In this document: positions 1-10,482 of the stretch, one piece after another | Position numbering within the stretch: the first letter of the stretch is position 1 | Layout of the letters: the number at the start of each line of letters is the position of its first letter | Assembly: GCA_010093485.1 (NCBI GenBank) | Contig: MU001492.1 | Location: forward strand, 770,228-834,227 | Source of the DNA: Karstenula rhodostoma CBS 690.94 | Lineage: Eukaryota; Ascomycota; Dothideomycetes; Pleosporales; Didymosphaeriaceae | Length of the DNA: 64,000 nucleotides | Direction: 5' to 3' | Translations under genes and position numbers: made by a program | The notes under the pieces: model-generated | The model's database searches: none | What the model saw: the letters and a program-made list of their open reading frames with translations, nothing else | Told to the model about the DNA's origin: nothing

Positions 1-1591
1 CGGGCAAGTCTGTGGCTGGTTCAGGCGAAGGCGTTGTAAACACAGGCGGCGCTTCGGTCACCTTGGTTGGTTGTTCGGAAGAGGCCTTCAGGTCCTGTTG
101 GGTCGGAGATCCGATGTCAACTGTATCTGCAGCAGCTGGGCTCGTAGTGATAGGCTCGCTCGATTTCTCGACCACCGTCTCGGCTCCTACCTCAACGATA
201 GGTGGGGCTGCAGCTGTCAAAGGCTCCACAGCAGCAGGCTTTTGGGCCTCTAAAGCGGCTCTGATCTCACGCACCATCTTACGCCGCCTCCACGGCTCAA
301 TCACTATCATTGTCGCTAACAACAAGAAGATGTTGAGACCCATCAGGCCGAAGGTCACCCAAGTACTGTTGCGTCTGATGGTGTCGCTCCAGATCTGTTC
401 CTCGTGGTATTGTGCACGTTCACGCTTTTCCAGCCGGGATCGCGCCTCTTCTAGTGCATTTTCGGCCTGTGCGATGGACTCTTTGGCTTCTCGTACGGCC
501 TGGTCGTTGATGTGCTCGGATCTGATCAATGACATATATCGCTCCAGGTCAGAGTCTGACCACGAGTGTTTGCGCTCCAGCAGTGCAACGACCTCTTTCT
601 GCGCCGACGCCTGCTTAGAAAGAGCGGCATCGAGGGCTTGCTTGGCTTCTTCAATCGCGGCGCGGCGGGTTTTCACGAGTTTCTCTGCACCTTCGTTAGC
701 CGTAATCCAAGCCTTGCATGGCTACGTCCTACCTTGGTCCTTGATCTCCCGCTTCAGAGCTTCAATACCAGAATAGTCGGTCCCTGTGTACGTGTTGACT
801 TTATGCGTGACCACTGCGAGTTTGGGTAGGATATCGTCCATCAAGTCCTGGAACCGCTTCGACAAATCCCATCGTTGTGCTTGGTGGTGTGACGGCAACT
901 GATCCGCTGCTACGCGCTCAACGTTGTCCTTGACTGCATCTTTGGTAGACCCGTTGCTGCGGACATCAGTGTTGCTGGTTCTTTCGTTCGTCGATGGAGG
1001 CACGGTTTTCGACGACGAGACTTCGGCGACATCTGACAAAGATCCACCTTTTGTTATCGGCGCAGAACGTGGGTTCGATGATCCAAGTTCAATTCCGTTC
1101 GACAAAGGCTTGTTCTGAGACGGCGCCTGCCGTTCCCTATCCTGTCTTTCCTTTTCCAGCCGTTCTCTCTCCTGTCGCTCCTCCTCCTCCTGGCGCTCCC
1201 TCTCCTGCCTTTCCTTCTCTAGTCTCTCTCTCTCCTTCCTCTCGGTTTCTAGCCTTTCCTTCTCCAGTCGCTCCTTCTCTTGCCTCTCCCTCAGTGCTAT
1301 GTCTGCTCGTACTCTGGCGAGTCTTTCCTCTGGCGTTTCGTTGTCTGGTTTTGATCTTCCATCATCCGAGGGTTGGTGCAGGCTGCGGCGGTTCGACGCA
1401 AAGGATGGCCATTGGGGCCTGCGACTCGATGGAACGGCTACGGAAGCTCGGCACGGGCATTGTAGGTACACTGAAGACGCTCGAGACACGGCCTTGGCTG
1501 CATGCGAGAACGATCGCGATGGATGGTTAGAGGCTCCGAGACTGGCATTGGCGAATAAGGAGCGCTGCGCATGCTGAAGCAGCGGCCTCAT
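1..1591 (-). CDS. SHE9: She9/Mdm33-like mitochondrial inner-membrane protein (3' end outside the window)
   Basis: The protein starts at ATG 1591 (an in-frame ATG also exists at 1612) with an Arg/Ser-rich, acid-poor N-terminus typical of a mitochondrial presequence. A long, highly charged Glu/Arg/Lys repeat follows, encoded by a CTC/CTT-rich stretch at about 1140-1300, then a coiled coil. An intron runs from 732 to 691 or 685; two AG acceptors 6 nt apart both keep the frame. The second exon encodes more coiled coil and a hydrophobic segment (VTFGLMGLNIFLLLATMIVI) followed by EPWRRR, as in fungal She9. In yeast She9/Mdm33 sits in the inner mitochondrial membrane and affects mitochondrial shape. 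The reading frame is still open at base 1, so the C-terminus is missing. The gene is divergent from the HAD phosphatase gene, 285 bp away. Confidence 0.88.
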
Positions 1592-1875
1592 TCTTATCAC
1601 GTAGGCGCACACTTACATTGGATGCGTTGCACCGACAGCCCGCGGCAGAAAAGACGAAGCTCCTCCGAGCTTTGACGCGCCGCCAAGCCACGTCGTCGAT
1701 CTCGCGCTGGGCCATTCTTCCGAAGCGCGGGATTCCGATTCAGGCTCCGCCTCCGACTTTTTCTCAACACCTACATCGCCGCGTATTCTAGCCATATCTT
1801 CCGGTCATTCGTAAATCGCACAGTCCATATCCGCCAAATATGGGAGTCCAAAATGCCGCAGCGGAGCTGCCCGCC

Positions 1876-2696
1876 ATGAAGTCCAACCCCAAAGTTCGTG
1901 TCATCGGGCCGTTCCGACGCTCGGAATGCTAATCGATTCAAAGTTCATCTTCTTCACCGACTTTGATGGCACCATCACGCTGCAGGACAGCAATGACTTC
2001 TTGACTGATACGATTGGCTACGGAAAGGAGAGGCGCCGTAAGATGAACGTGGAGTGTTTGGAGGACAGGATCTCCTTCCGGGACTCTTTCCGCGACATGA
2101 TGGACAGTGTAACCAAGCCGTACAGCGAGTGCATCCAGTACTTAGTCGACAACATCAAGCTGGATCCTGGATTTGCCGAGTTCTACCAGTGGTCGCTTAA
2201 GAACAACATCCCTGTTGTCGTTCTTTCATCTGGCATGGAACCCATCATTAAGGCTCTGCTGAAGAAGCTGGTCGGACCCGAATCAGAGAAGATGCAGGTT
2301 TTGGCAAACAATGCAGCACCGAAGGAGGGAAAGTCGATGGACGAAGAGGGTGGATGGGAGATCATTTTCAGGCACCCTGAGAGTGGTTTCGGACACGACA
2401 AGTCCATTTGCTTGCGCCAATACTCTTCGCTCCCCGACGACGAACGCCCGACTATGTTCTACGCTGGAGATGGCGTCTCAGACCTGTCTGCAGCCCGCGA
2501 GACCGATCTGTTGTTCGCGAAGAAGGGACACGATCTCATCACCTATTGCGCTCGGGAGAACGTTCCGTTCACAGTTTTTGAGGACTGGACCAACATCCTG
2601 GCCAAGTGCAAGGAGATTGTCGAAGGCAAGACTAGCGTAAAGGAAGCCGCTCAACAAGGCTTCGAAGCATACAAAGCTGGTGCCGCTGGCATCTAG
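1876..2696 (+). CDS. HAD-superfamily phosphatase (yeast Pyp1/YNL010W-like)
   Basis: The product is 256 aa with HAD motif I FTDFDGT at the very N-terminus, motif II VVLSSG near residue 100 and motif III/IV GDGVSDLSAA near residue 180. Together these indicate a magnesium-dependent small-molecule phosphatase; the closest named family I recognise is fungal YNL010W/Pyp1, a polyol-phosphate phosphatase. I place the start at 1876: a six-codon first exon (MKSNPK, 1876-1893), then a 50-bp intron 1894-1943 with branch site GCTAAT, then FIFFTDFDGT. The alternative is an unspliced start at 1926 (MLIDSK), which gives the same length. The PK-FIFFTDFDGT junction resembles related fungal proteins. The substrate is not deducible from sequence. 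Confidence 0.87.
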
Positions 2697-3293
2697 CGCC
2701 CGAACGATGGGGTTGTCTGATGCACTGGGAGCGAGCATTCGCATTTCGTTAAACCTGGTCCAGGAGGCATGGTTCAAAACACATAGATGATAGACACGAC
2801 CGACAAGATTCCATAGACCACAAGCAACATGATGACCATTCTCAGGCAGCTGGAACTTCATTTGCTTCAGCGTCCACCGCCAGAAAGCGCGTTACGAGGA
2901 GGCTCACGTGATGGCGGGGTATCTGGGCTGCATGTGGAGCGGTTCTACAAGGATGTCCTGCATCAAGCAGTGCATTGCCAGCACATACCGACTCATCCAG
3001 GTTTGGATCTGCAAGCATGAACCTCTGCTCCAATCCACTAGACACGCCCATTCGACAACCTCTCTGTGCTGACCCGACGCAGCGCTGCTTAACCGTTGGT
3101 CCTGACTTCTCCGCAGCACGGCCGCCACCGCCAGGCTTGCTACCCCGCCAAACCTCCTGAAGGCTCTCGTGAACTTATTTCCCCCCGACCGCGATTCCAC
3201 AACGCCCACGCGTCCCTCCCGCACTGACCGAGTCTCGTTTGCACCCAATCTTGCCCCCGAATCCTGGCGACACGAGGTCGACTGACCGCAACC
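2697..3293 (+). other. Intergenic, no gene recognised
   Basis: This 0.6-kb gap holds the 3' end of the HAD gene and the promoter of the NECAP gene. Short open frames on both strands show no recognisable protein family and no consistent splice structure. Confidence 0.5.
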
Positions 3294-4103
3294 ATGAATA
3301 CCGATCCCCTCACAGGAGAACCTTTGCCCCCAACCGCCATCCAGCGCATTCTTTACCTCGCGCCCAAAGTCCATGTCTACCAGATCCCACCCCTCACCTC
3401 CACAAAAGGCTACCAAGCATCGTCCTGGACAGCCGATCCTAAACGCCAGATCTTCACCGCGCGCCTCCGCATCCTCGAAACCTCCATCCCTTCACCCACC
3501 GCGACTGATGATTCCGCCGAGAAAGTCTCGACAACGCTGCTGCTCGAGGACCCTTCCTCAGGCCAACTTTTCGCAGCCGCGCCGTACACCGCACCCAACA
3601 TAGTCGAGCAAGCACTAGACAGCAGCCGCTTCTTCGCGATAACAGTGGTAGGTGAGGGGCGAAAGGCGGTACTGGGCATGGGCTTCGAGGAGCGCACCGA
3701 AGCCTTCGACTTCAACATCGCCCTGCAGGATGCACGGCGCGCGCTCGGGTTCGAACCGAATCCCAACGCTGCGGCGCCGGGGCGGAAAGCGGCCTCCAAG
3801 GCAGCCGAGGAACCGAAGCGCGATTTCAGTCTTAAGGAGGGGCAGACGATCAGCATAAAGCTGGGTGGACTGAAGGGCAGGCGAGAACGACGGGAAGACG
3901 ACAGCAAGAGTCCTGAGCAGCCGAAGAGCGAGCAAGACGCCTTGTTCAGCATCAAGCCGCCTCCCGGGAGCGGAGGCGGCTTCCTGCCAGCGCCACCAAG
4001 CGCAAAGAGCGTGAAGGAGGAGCGTAGAAGAAGCAGGCAAAGCTTTGAACCGAAGCCTGAAGACCTAGGATTTGATGACGGGGAGTTTGGCGAGTTTCAG
4101 TGA
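3294..4103 (+). CDS. NECAP-like adaptin-ear-binding coat-associated protein
   Basis: This is a single-exon protein of 269 aa. Residues about 15-160 form a NECAP PHear domain (DUF1681), recognisable from ILYLAPKVHVYQIPP near the start, SSGQLFAAAPY in the middle and FNIALQDARR near the end. The C-terminal third is basic and proline/serine rich and finishes with acidic-aromatic FDDGEFGEFQ, resembling short adaptor-ear or clathrin-binding peptides. The family works with AP-2 in clathrin-coated vesicle formation. KEGQTISIKL after the domain is also typical of the family. The gene is convergent with the GILT-like gene; stops are 180 bp apart. Confidence 0.93.
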   Translation: MNTDPLTGEPLPPTAIQRILYLAPKVHVYQIPPLTSTKGYQASSWTADPKRQIFTARLRILETSIPSPTATDDSAEKVSTTLLLEDPSSGQLFAAAPYTAPNIVEQALDSSRFFAITVVGEGRKAVLGMGFEERTEAFDFNIALQDARRALGFEPNPNAAAPGRKAASKAAEEPKRDFSLKEGQTISIKLGGLKGRRERREDDSKSPEQPKSEQDALFSIKPPPGSGGGFLPAPPSAKSVKEERRRSRQSFEPKPEDLGFDDGEFGEFQ

Positions 4104-4284
4104 GGCCGCGAGACGTATAGACGCCGATTCCTACATGTTGCATGGAGCAAGAGCTTGCATTATCGGCGTTGTGGAGGTCATCTATGGGCTGGGACTGTAT
4201 TTGACTTGAATATGTAATAAGCTATTCAGAACCTTGGAACGAGGCCCGAATGCCGGGTATCATAGCGTGTTCACTGGGGTATCT

Positions 4285-5176
4285 TCAAATATATGTCCAA
4301 CCTTGTGCTTCGGCGTACAGCTTGTTGATGTCCCTGACCAGGTTCTCCGGATCACTTCCGCCCTCACAATCCTTCCACTTCCCCCCATCTCTCACGCACC
4401 TTGTCTTGTCGTTCAGTCTAACCGTGCAGCTAGTCTTTACGCCGAGATCTGCGCTCCGCGTCACGCTGTCTCTGAGCAGACCCATGCCGTATGCCCCGTC
4501 ATCTCGGCTGGCGCAGTCATTAAGCTTCTCAAACTCTATGCCGTACTCCAGCGCACAGTCCTTGATCAAACTCGTGGCGGGTATCTCGTGGTATCGAAGC
4601 GACAGGCACCTTGTGAAGCCTAGGTAGATCTTGGGGTCGGGATATTCTGCTGCGGCGCATAGCTCAAGGATGTTTCCGAGGCATTCGGTCTGGCCGTGCA
4701 TGCATAGGACGCCGTCGTCTTCGGTAGTTCTGCAGATATGAGGTCAGTATCTGAGGAACATGCGCGCAGCTCGGGTGTGAAGTACGTACTTCCCAATGTA
4801 AGACAGCTTGAAGTCGACTTTATCCGAAACATTGGACATGGCAGGCACTACTAACTGCTCTATGCAGTCGCGCGCATCCGGGCATTTGGACCTGGTTCTT
4901 TGGTCAGTATCCTTCCGTAAACATCTCGGTTGACGTCCGAACATACATTATGTGTATTTCTAGTGGCACTTTTGATGCTCTCTCCTCGTGCGTGTGGTTG
5001 TGCCCGCATTTCCACGTATTCGATAGCCAGAACAATCCCAGGACGAGAGCCAAAGCAATGCCATGGTAGCGGTTGAAGCGTTTTGCTGGCGCCTGGCGAG
5101 GTATGGGCTCTTCTGTCTGCGGGAGGAGGGATTCCTTCTCCATCGAGGGAGACGAGGACTTCGGTATGGGCGGCAT
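4285..5176 (-). CDS. GILT-family thiol reductase, type II membrane-anchored
   Basis: Three exons: 5176-4947, 4891-4790 and 4729-4285 (introns 55 and 60 bp), giving 258 aa. An N-terminal cytosolic stretch of about 35 residues is followed by one membrane segment (GIALALVLGLFWLSNTW), with the rest predicted lumenal. The GILT signature C-x-H-G-x2-E-C-x2-N-x4-C is complete (CMHGQTECLGNILELC). The redox site that is CXXC in animal GILT appears here as SKCPDARDC, with five residues between the cysteines. Animal GILT reduces protein disulfides in lysosomes; vacuolar or secretory location is inferred here. The gene is divergent from the hexokinase-like gene. Confidence 0.85.
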
Positions 5177-5707
5177 ATCCGTTCTATCTGTTCTAATGTG
5201 TTTCGCGTCCAGATTGCGTATGCAGGGTTCACGAGGATGACCAGCTGTGCTACTGAAGATTGCGCTCGCTGTTGTCGCAGTTGGCGTGATGATGCCAGGC
5301 CCGCAGCTTCCAGACCCCGGTTGGCGTCCCGCGCTAGCGACTCAAACTGGGAAGGCGCGGCCATCCACAGTTCCGCAGCAGGAGCGTGGCAGCACGACCG
5401 CAACTTCCAGACCACAATGCAAGGAGCCGTAGAGCCGATTACGGCGCAGCTACGCAACCGATGGTGAAATTCGCCCTGTCACAGCTCGCCATCACTGCTT
5501 TCCCTCATAGTCGTGCGCCGTCCTGTTTTATCATAGATCCGTCTCAAATGAAGACGCGCGGCTGAGTCTTCTGTTGATGTGATACCCCCTTTGCCTGACT
5601 CAGTCAGCTTTGCATTCTGTGGCGCTGCAGCGCTTGTCTCTCTTTTCCTGTTGTCCTGTGTTTTTGTTGCCATTGCGGATTGCCGTCTTACTTCATAGAA
5701 ACCAAAT
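5177..5707. promoter_or_regulatory. Divergent intergenic promoter region (GILT / hexokinase-like)
   Basis: This 531-bp gap lies between two divergent start codons, so it should carry both promoters. I see no clear TATA box; the part next to the hexokinase start is pyrimidine-rich. Short open frames here are not convincing genes. Confidence 0.45.
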
Positions 5708-7445
5708 ATGGCGATAGACTATGCTAGAGAAGCTTCCCAGGCCATTGCAGCTTTCACGCATTTTATCAATGAAGAAACCTTACTCGACCTAGCCGTCCGA
5801 TTCTCGGAGGTTTACTCACATTTGGCAAAGACGTCATTGGAGCATTTCCTGGTCACGCCGGTGACTGCTCTCCCGACGGGTAAAGAGAAGGGGAAGTTCA
5901 TCAGTATTGATGTGGGTGGAAGCAATCTCAGAGCGGGGTTCGTGGAGTTGATGGGCGAACCTGAACACGGAGTACACAACGGTTCTGAAAAACCAAACGA
6001 GAAAATCAAGCGATCTTACGACAAATCATGGCCGATTGGAGAGCATTTAAAGATGGATCAGGCGGAAGACCTCTTTACGTGGATAGGTGATTGCATTGCT
6101 GAAATCATTATGGATGCGCTTGAAGATATACCTGCGTCTGTTGAAGCTCCATTCGGCGATGAGCTTTTCCTTGGAATCACGTTCAGCTTCCCTATGGCGT
6201 GAGTCTCCCCAAGAAGACCCCACCTCATAACATTACTCACATGTCCAGACAAAAATCCTTATCAGAGGCCACCTTGCTGCCCATGGGCAAAGGTTTCGCA
6301 ATCACATCGGATCTAAATCTAGGCAAGATGCTGAGTGCTGGTTACTCTCGACACATCCTTGAGCCTGGCGCGAATGGTGACAGAAGCCACACCGAAAACC
6401 TTCCATCGAGCAAGAGAAGAGGGTTACATCGACTTCCGAGGATACGAATAGCTGCCATCACCAACGACACCGTGGCTACCTTTGCGTCATTGGCGTATGC
6501 CGTCAAAGCGGCGCCCAACAGTCGGGTCGCTATGTACGATACTCCCCGGTACAAGGTCGCTATGTCTTAAACATGGACACTTCGTACATAAACCCACTTT
6601 TGTGCCTCAGCTGACTTTGTACCCGCGAGTATAGGGGTCTCATCGTTGGAACGGGCACAAATGCTACTGTACCTATGTCACTTACCAACCTACATCCAAC
6701 CAAAAGGGGCGATCTTGCCAACGGAGAAGCGGCAGAGACCGTGATCATCAACACCGAATGGACCATACGAGGCACTGACAAGCCGTTGGTCGAACTCGGC
6801 ATCAAAACCATTTGGGACAAAACTCTAGATGACAGTAGTGAAGCTCCAGGATTTCAACCGTTCGAGTATATGACGTCAGGGCGATACCTAGGGGAAATAG
6901 TACGGCTTGTGTTTGCAGACTTGGTAGCGAAGGACCCTGGGACACAACTGCCTGCTTCGCTAGAGACAAAAAACGCCTTGCAGACGAGGTTTCTTTCCGA
7001 AGTCGTAGCAAGAGCGGACGAAGAGACTGTGACGACTGAGCTTGAAAAGTCGTTCCCCTCGACAACGGAAGCCTTCTGGGCCCCTGCCCGCGTCAAGCTG
7101 CTCCGCGACATTGCATACGCCGTGCAACAGCGCTCAAGCGCACTGATCGCTGCAGCATGCATTGGGCTGCTGGACTGCGTGCACGACATCCGCATTGACC
7201 TATCCGCGCAAAATGGTCATGCTACACCCGAAGACAGCGAGCCTGAGGAATTGGTGATTGCGTACGCAGGCTCAACCATTTCACAGTACCCGGAGTGGCT
7301 CAAGACGTGCCAACGCTGGATTGACGTTCTGGTGGCGAAAGGATCGGCCGCGAACGGGTCGAAGCGGGTGATCATGCGGGAGGCGCTTGATGGAGGCATT
7401 ATAGGAGCCGGTGTTCTTGCTGGTATGACCGATGAGATCGTATAG
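5708..7445 (+). CDS. Atypical hexokinase family protein
   Basis: Three exons: 5708-6198, 6249-6533 and 6635-7445 (introns 50 and 101 bp), giving 528 aa. The hexokinase fold is clear: phosphate-1 motif IDVGGSNLR near residue 68, TFSFPMAQ near 159, MGKGF, the catalytic-Asp motif TNDTVAT near 235, LIVGTGTNA near 263, INTEW and PFEYMTSGRYLGEI. Compared with yeast Hxk2, the catalytic Asp, the GTG-x-N Asn and both sugar-contact Glu are present, but the Ser of SFPAS is Ala and the Thr of WTKGF is Gly. This resembles non-canonical fungal hexokinases (XprF/HxkC type), often regulatory rather than catalytic. The second donor is ambiguous: GGTCGCTATGT occurs twice, 30 nt apart and in frame. The first copy is chosen because it gives the family-like AMGLIVGTG. 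Confidence 0.88.
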
Positions 7446-7819
7446 AGGACCGATGGACGCGGTGAAGGAGACTCTCGGTGATTGTGATCACAACAACACT
7501 GCAAAGGCATAGATAGCATGGCCCGCGGGAAGAGCTTGTCCAAATATACGACTGCTTGCATGTACATTCGCAAATGTCACTTTCTGGCTTGACTTCTCTC
7601 GCAGGGCAGGAGCGTTTGTACAAACGGCAGGCACGCTAACGGGCAGTACAGCAGCGGCCCCGAGCGTCGTCCAGCGTCGCACTCACCGCGAGTTGAATTG
7701 TCCCGTTGTGCATGGTATCTGCTCTTTGCGCAACCTCGAGCACGCCTGAGTGCTTTCCTCGCAGTCACCATTGTCACTCCTTGAGTCCCTCCACAACTGC
7801 CGATCGCTTCCGACTTTCG

Positions 7820-9067
7820 ATGAGCAGTATGACTCTCATACACCTCGGATGGCTCCTGCTCGCCCTCACCTCTCTTACCCGCATCTGCTTTGCTGAAGTC
7901 CCCGCCGACCTGCCGCGACTTTGTTATACCGGCAAAAACGAACTTGCGCCCAGCTATCTTGTTCCTTGCTTCAACGCGCCCATGGATGATGGAGGCGTGT
8001 ATGGTTGCTGTTTGGCGGGAGACATCTGTTTGGAGAACCAAGCCTGTCACAACAAATACAAAGGGATAACCTACCAGAAAGGCTGCACATCCAGCGATTA
8101 TGATGGCACCAAATGTCCGCGCAAGTGCAACACAGATCGGAGCAAGGCGGACTGGGTGTCATTGATTTATTGCAATGGCACGCACGGGACGCCGAAAGAC
8201 ACATGGGTAAGAAGACAGCGAGACTGGACTCGCGAGTAGTTCTGACGTTGAGAAAAGGTTTGTCAACACCCTGACAACTGCTTTGCGCCAGATGCAAACT
8301 GTCCACTTTCTGCGACGTGGGACCCTAAACTCGAGATGACGCGCACAACGCACTGCGAGGACATCAAACACGATAAAGCATGGGTGGCTTTCGAAGGAAA
8401 GAAGTCCCTTAAATCTACAGCGAGCTTGCCACTGCCCTCGTATGTATCAGCGTGGTGGGATGCGCATTCCAATTATTCTACTCGGTGGGATAGCGAGACG
8501 CCTCCTTCGCAGACGGTCCCATACACACCGACCAAGCCAACAGACCCCCTGTCCAATACGACTTCGTCCGCCTCTGGATTCAGTAGGCCGACCTCGTCCA
8601 GCCACTTGACGACAGCTTTGCCCAAAGGAACATCATTGTCAAGAGGAAACAAGATAGGAATGGCTGTCGGGCTAGGTTTGGGGATTCCTCTGCTCTTGGC
8701 AGTACTTGGGTTCCTCCTATACTTCCTACGAAAACGGCACAATGGAGAAGGTGCTGGAGACCAGCCGTGGCCGGACCCAAATTCGGGCGACGGAGCAGCA
8801 GAAGATGAAAGGGCCAAAGGCTCTGCCAATGAGACGTACGATTGCCTGACCAAGGCAGAGCTACCCGCAGATGTGAGGCACGATTATCCGACAAAGGCAG
8901 AGCTACCTGCACATGAGAAACCAGGTCAAGTTCCAGAAATGGAGGGGTCCAGTGTTGGAGAAGCCAGGTCACCGATGGCGTCGCCTCTTCTCTCGAAAGA
9001 TGCTAGGAAAGAGGATGTCCGTGATGATGGAAAGGACAAGGCTCCGGTATACGAGCTCCCAGGTTGA
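7820..9067 (+). CDS. Single-pass cell-surface protein with Cys-rich ectodomain, unknown function
   Basis: Two exons, 7820-8206 and 8258-9067 (51-bp intron), encode 398 aa. The N-terminus is a signal peptide (LGWLLLALTSLTRICFA). A cysteine-rich extracellular domain of about 180 residues follows, including YGCCLAGDICLENQAC. A Ser/Thr/Pro-rich stalk leads to one membrane segment (IGMAVGLGLGIPLLLAVLGFLLYFL) with a basic stop-transfer (RKRH) and an acidic cytosolic tail. The tail repeats a short unit, LTKAELPA then PTKAELPA. The acceptor at 8257 was chosen because it restores a Cys-containing frame (VCQHPDNCFAPDANC). Signal peptide, Cys-rich head, mucin-like stalk, TM and short tail is a common fungal surface-protein layout, sometimes sensor-like. 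I cannot assign a function. Confidence 0.8.
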
Positions 9068-10482
9068 GTACCGGTCTGCTTGTCATCTGTTGCAGGATTC
9101 CTTTGACATTGTGTTTCGGAAACGAAACACGTTATTGTACACACCGAAGACGGCGGAGTTAGGTATACAGTGGATATCCTCGCGCGAGACTTGGGAGCGA
9201 GTTTGATCTTGATGGAGGTACGGGCCTCGTCGATGATCAACCATAGTGATGGAATTGCATATTCGAGAATGAATGGCAGAGACGGGGCAGGCGCAAGTCC
9301 AAATCTGAGCACTTCTGAAGCTCCCTTACCCCGCGAAACGTGTCGCACTAATTCAAGGCAACTCCCATGGCGCCGGTGCTCCATCCCCGCATTCGGGTCA
9401 CTGACGGCGTTGGGCCGTGCTGGATCCTCACTGATAACGGGAAGGCTACCGGCTTGACGGAGATTCCCACGGCTCATGAGGAGATCAACATGGGCTTTCC
9501 CTCTTGGGCTGGAATCAATGGATGCGTTCGACTCTACACGCTCGTACCCCGAGTGTAGGCTCTTTCAAGTTTGCGGGTGTTTGGAACTGGGCAGCGAATC
9601 ACCACGATGTTGCAGCCTCGTCTCCTCCTGGGTGGGGCAGTACCTTTGGGGTTGTAGCTTGGCGATGGCGCGACACGCTGAGCGGGGAAATGCAGGCCTT
9701 GTCCTCGCTGGGCTGGGCCGCCTGGGATGAGTGAATGAAAGGGTTCTTGGGCAAAGGGACTTTGGCGTTTGCGAGTCTCCCTACGCGTGCGTGAAGAGAA
9801 AAAAAGAAGAAGAAAAAAGGGCTTGGATCTGCAGGTTTGCTATGCAAATTCTCTTCTGCTGCACTCATTCTTGTCGGCCGTGGCCCAACGGAAGCCTCGT
9901 TCGCTGGAGCATGTATCAGGTGAGATGTGCGACGGCCCTGGCCGGATCTGCAGGGATGACGTCGCTTAACTGCGCACCCCTGGCTGTTTCGTGCGCTTTC
10001 GTCGAACCACAGGCTCCCGGCTCGCGTCTGCAAATCCACCGCAACACGCCATCAACAAAGGATCGGCCCATGGCAGTCCATCACCCCACTTGGCGTAGCA
10101 ACAGACAGCGCAGTGGCCTTCCATCCGGTAGGAAGCCCTCGGAATCCTCGGAATGCCACCCACGAGACATCATCCGACTACGTACATGCCCCTCCACCGG
10201 CCCACTAAAGCCTTACGAGCCCTCTGGCCAAGCCAATCGCTGGTTTAGGCGGGCACCTCTCACCTCCGGAATCACGGACACACCGTGTGAGCTTCCAATT
10301 GCAGCAGGGCTTCGACTGCCTGCACTCCCGGCTGGAAGGCCCGACCGTCGAATCTGGCTACACGTGTATATATACAGCCCGCACGCTGCTCTTGGTCTGC
10401 ATCACATCAGCCCCAGTAGCTTTCGACTGCACCTTCACAACCAACCACCTCCTCAGCAAATCCTACAACACACACCACCGCC
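9068..10482 (+). promoter_or_regulatory. Long upstream region of the alcohol dehydrogenase gene with TATA box
   Basis: This gap is 1.4 kb without a convincing gene. TATATATA lies at 10367-10374, 109 bp before the ADH start, and is preceded by CACGTG. The segment just before the ATG is rich in CAACC/CACAC. Long frames crossing this region, including one that overlaps the ADH start, have no family resemblance. Confidence 0.55.

Noticed and set aside
3740..3775. GGGTTCGAACCG as a possible tRNA T-loop
   Set aside because: It lies inside the NECAP coding region and no matching acceptor or anticodon stems surround it.
8926..9477. Minus-strand frame of 183 codons
   Set aside because: It overlaps the 3' coding end of the surface-protein gene in antisense and has no recognisable domain.
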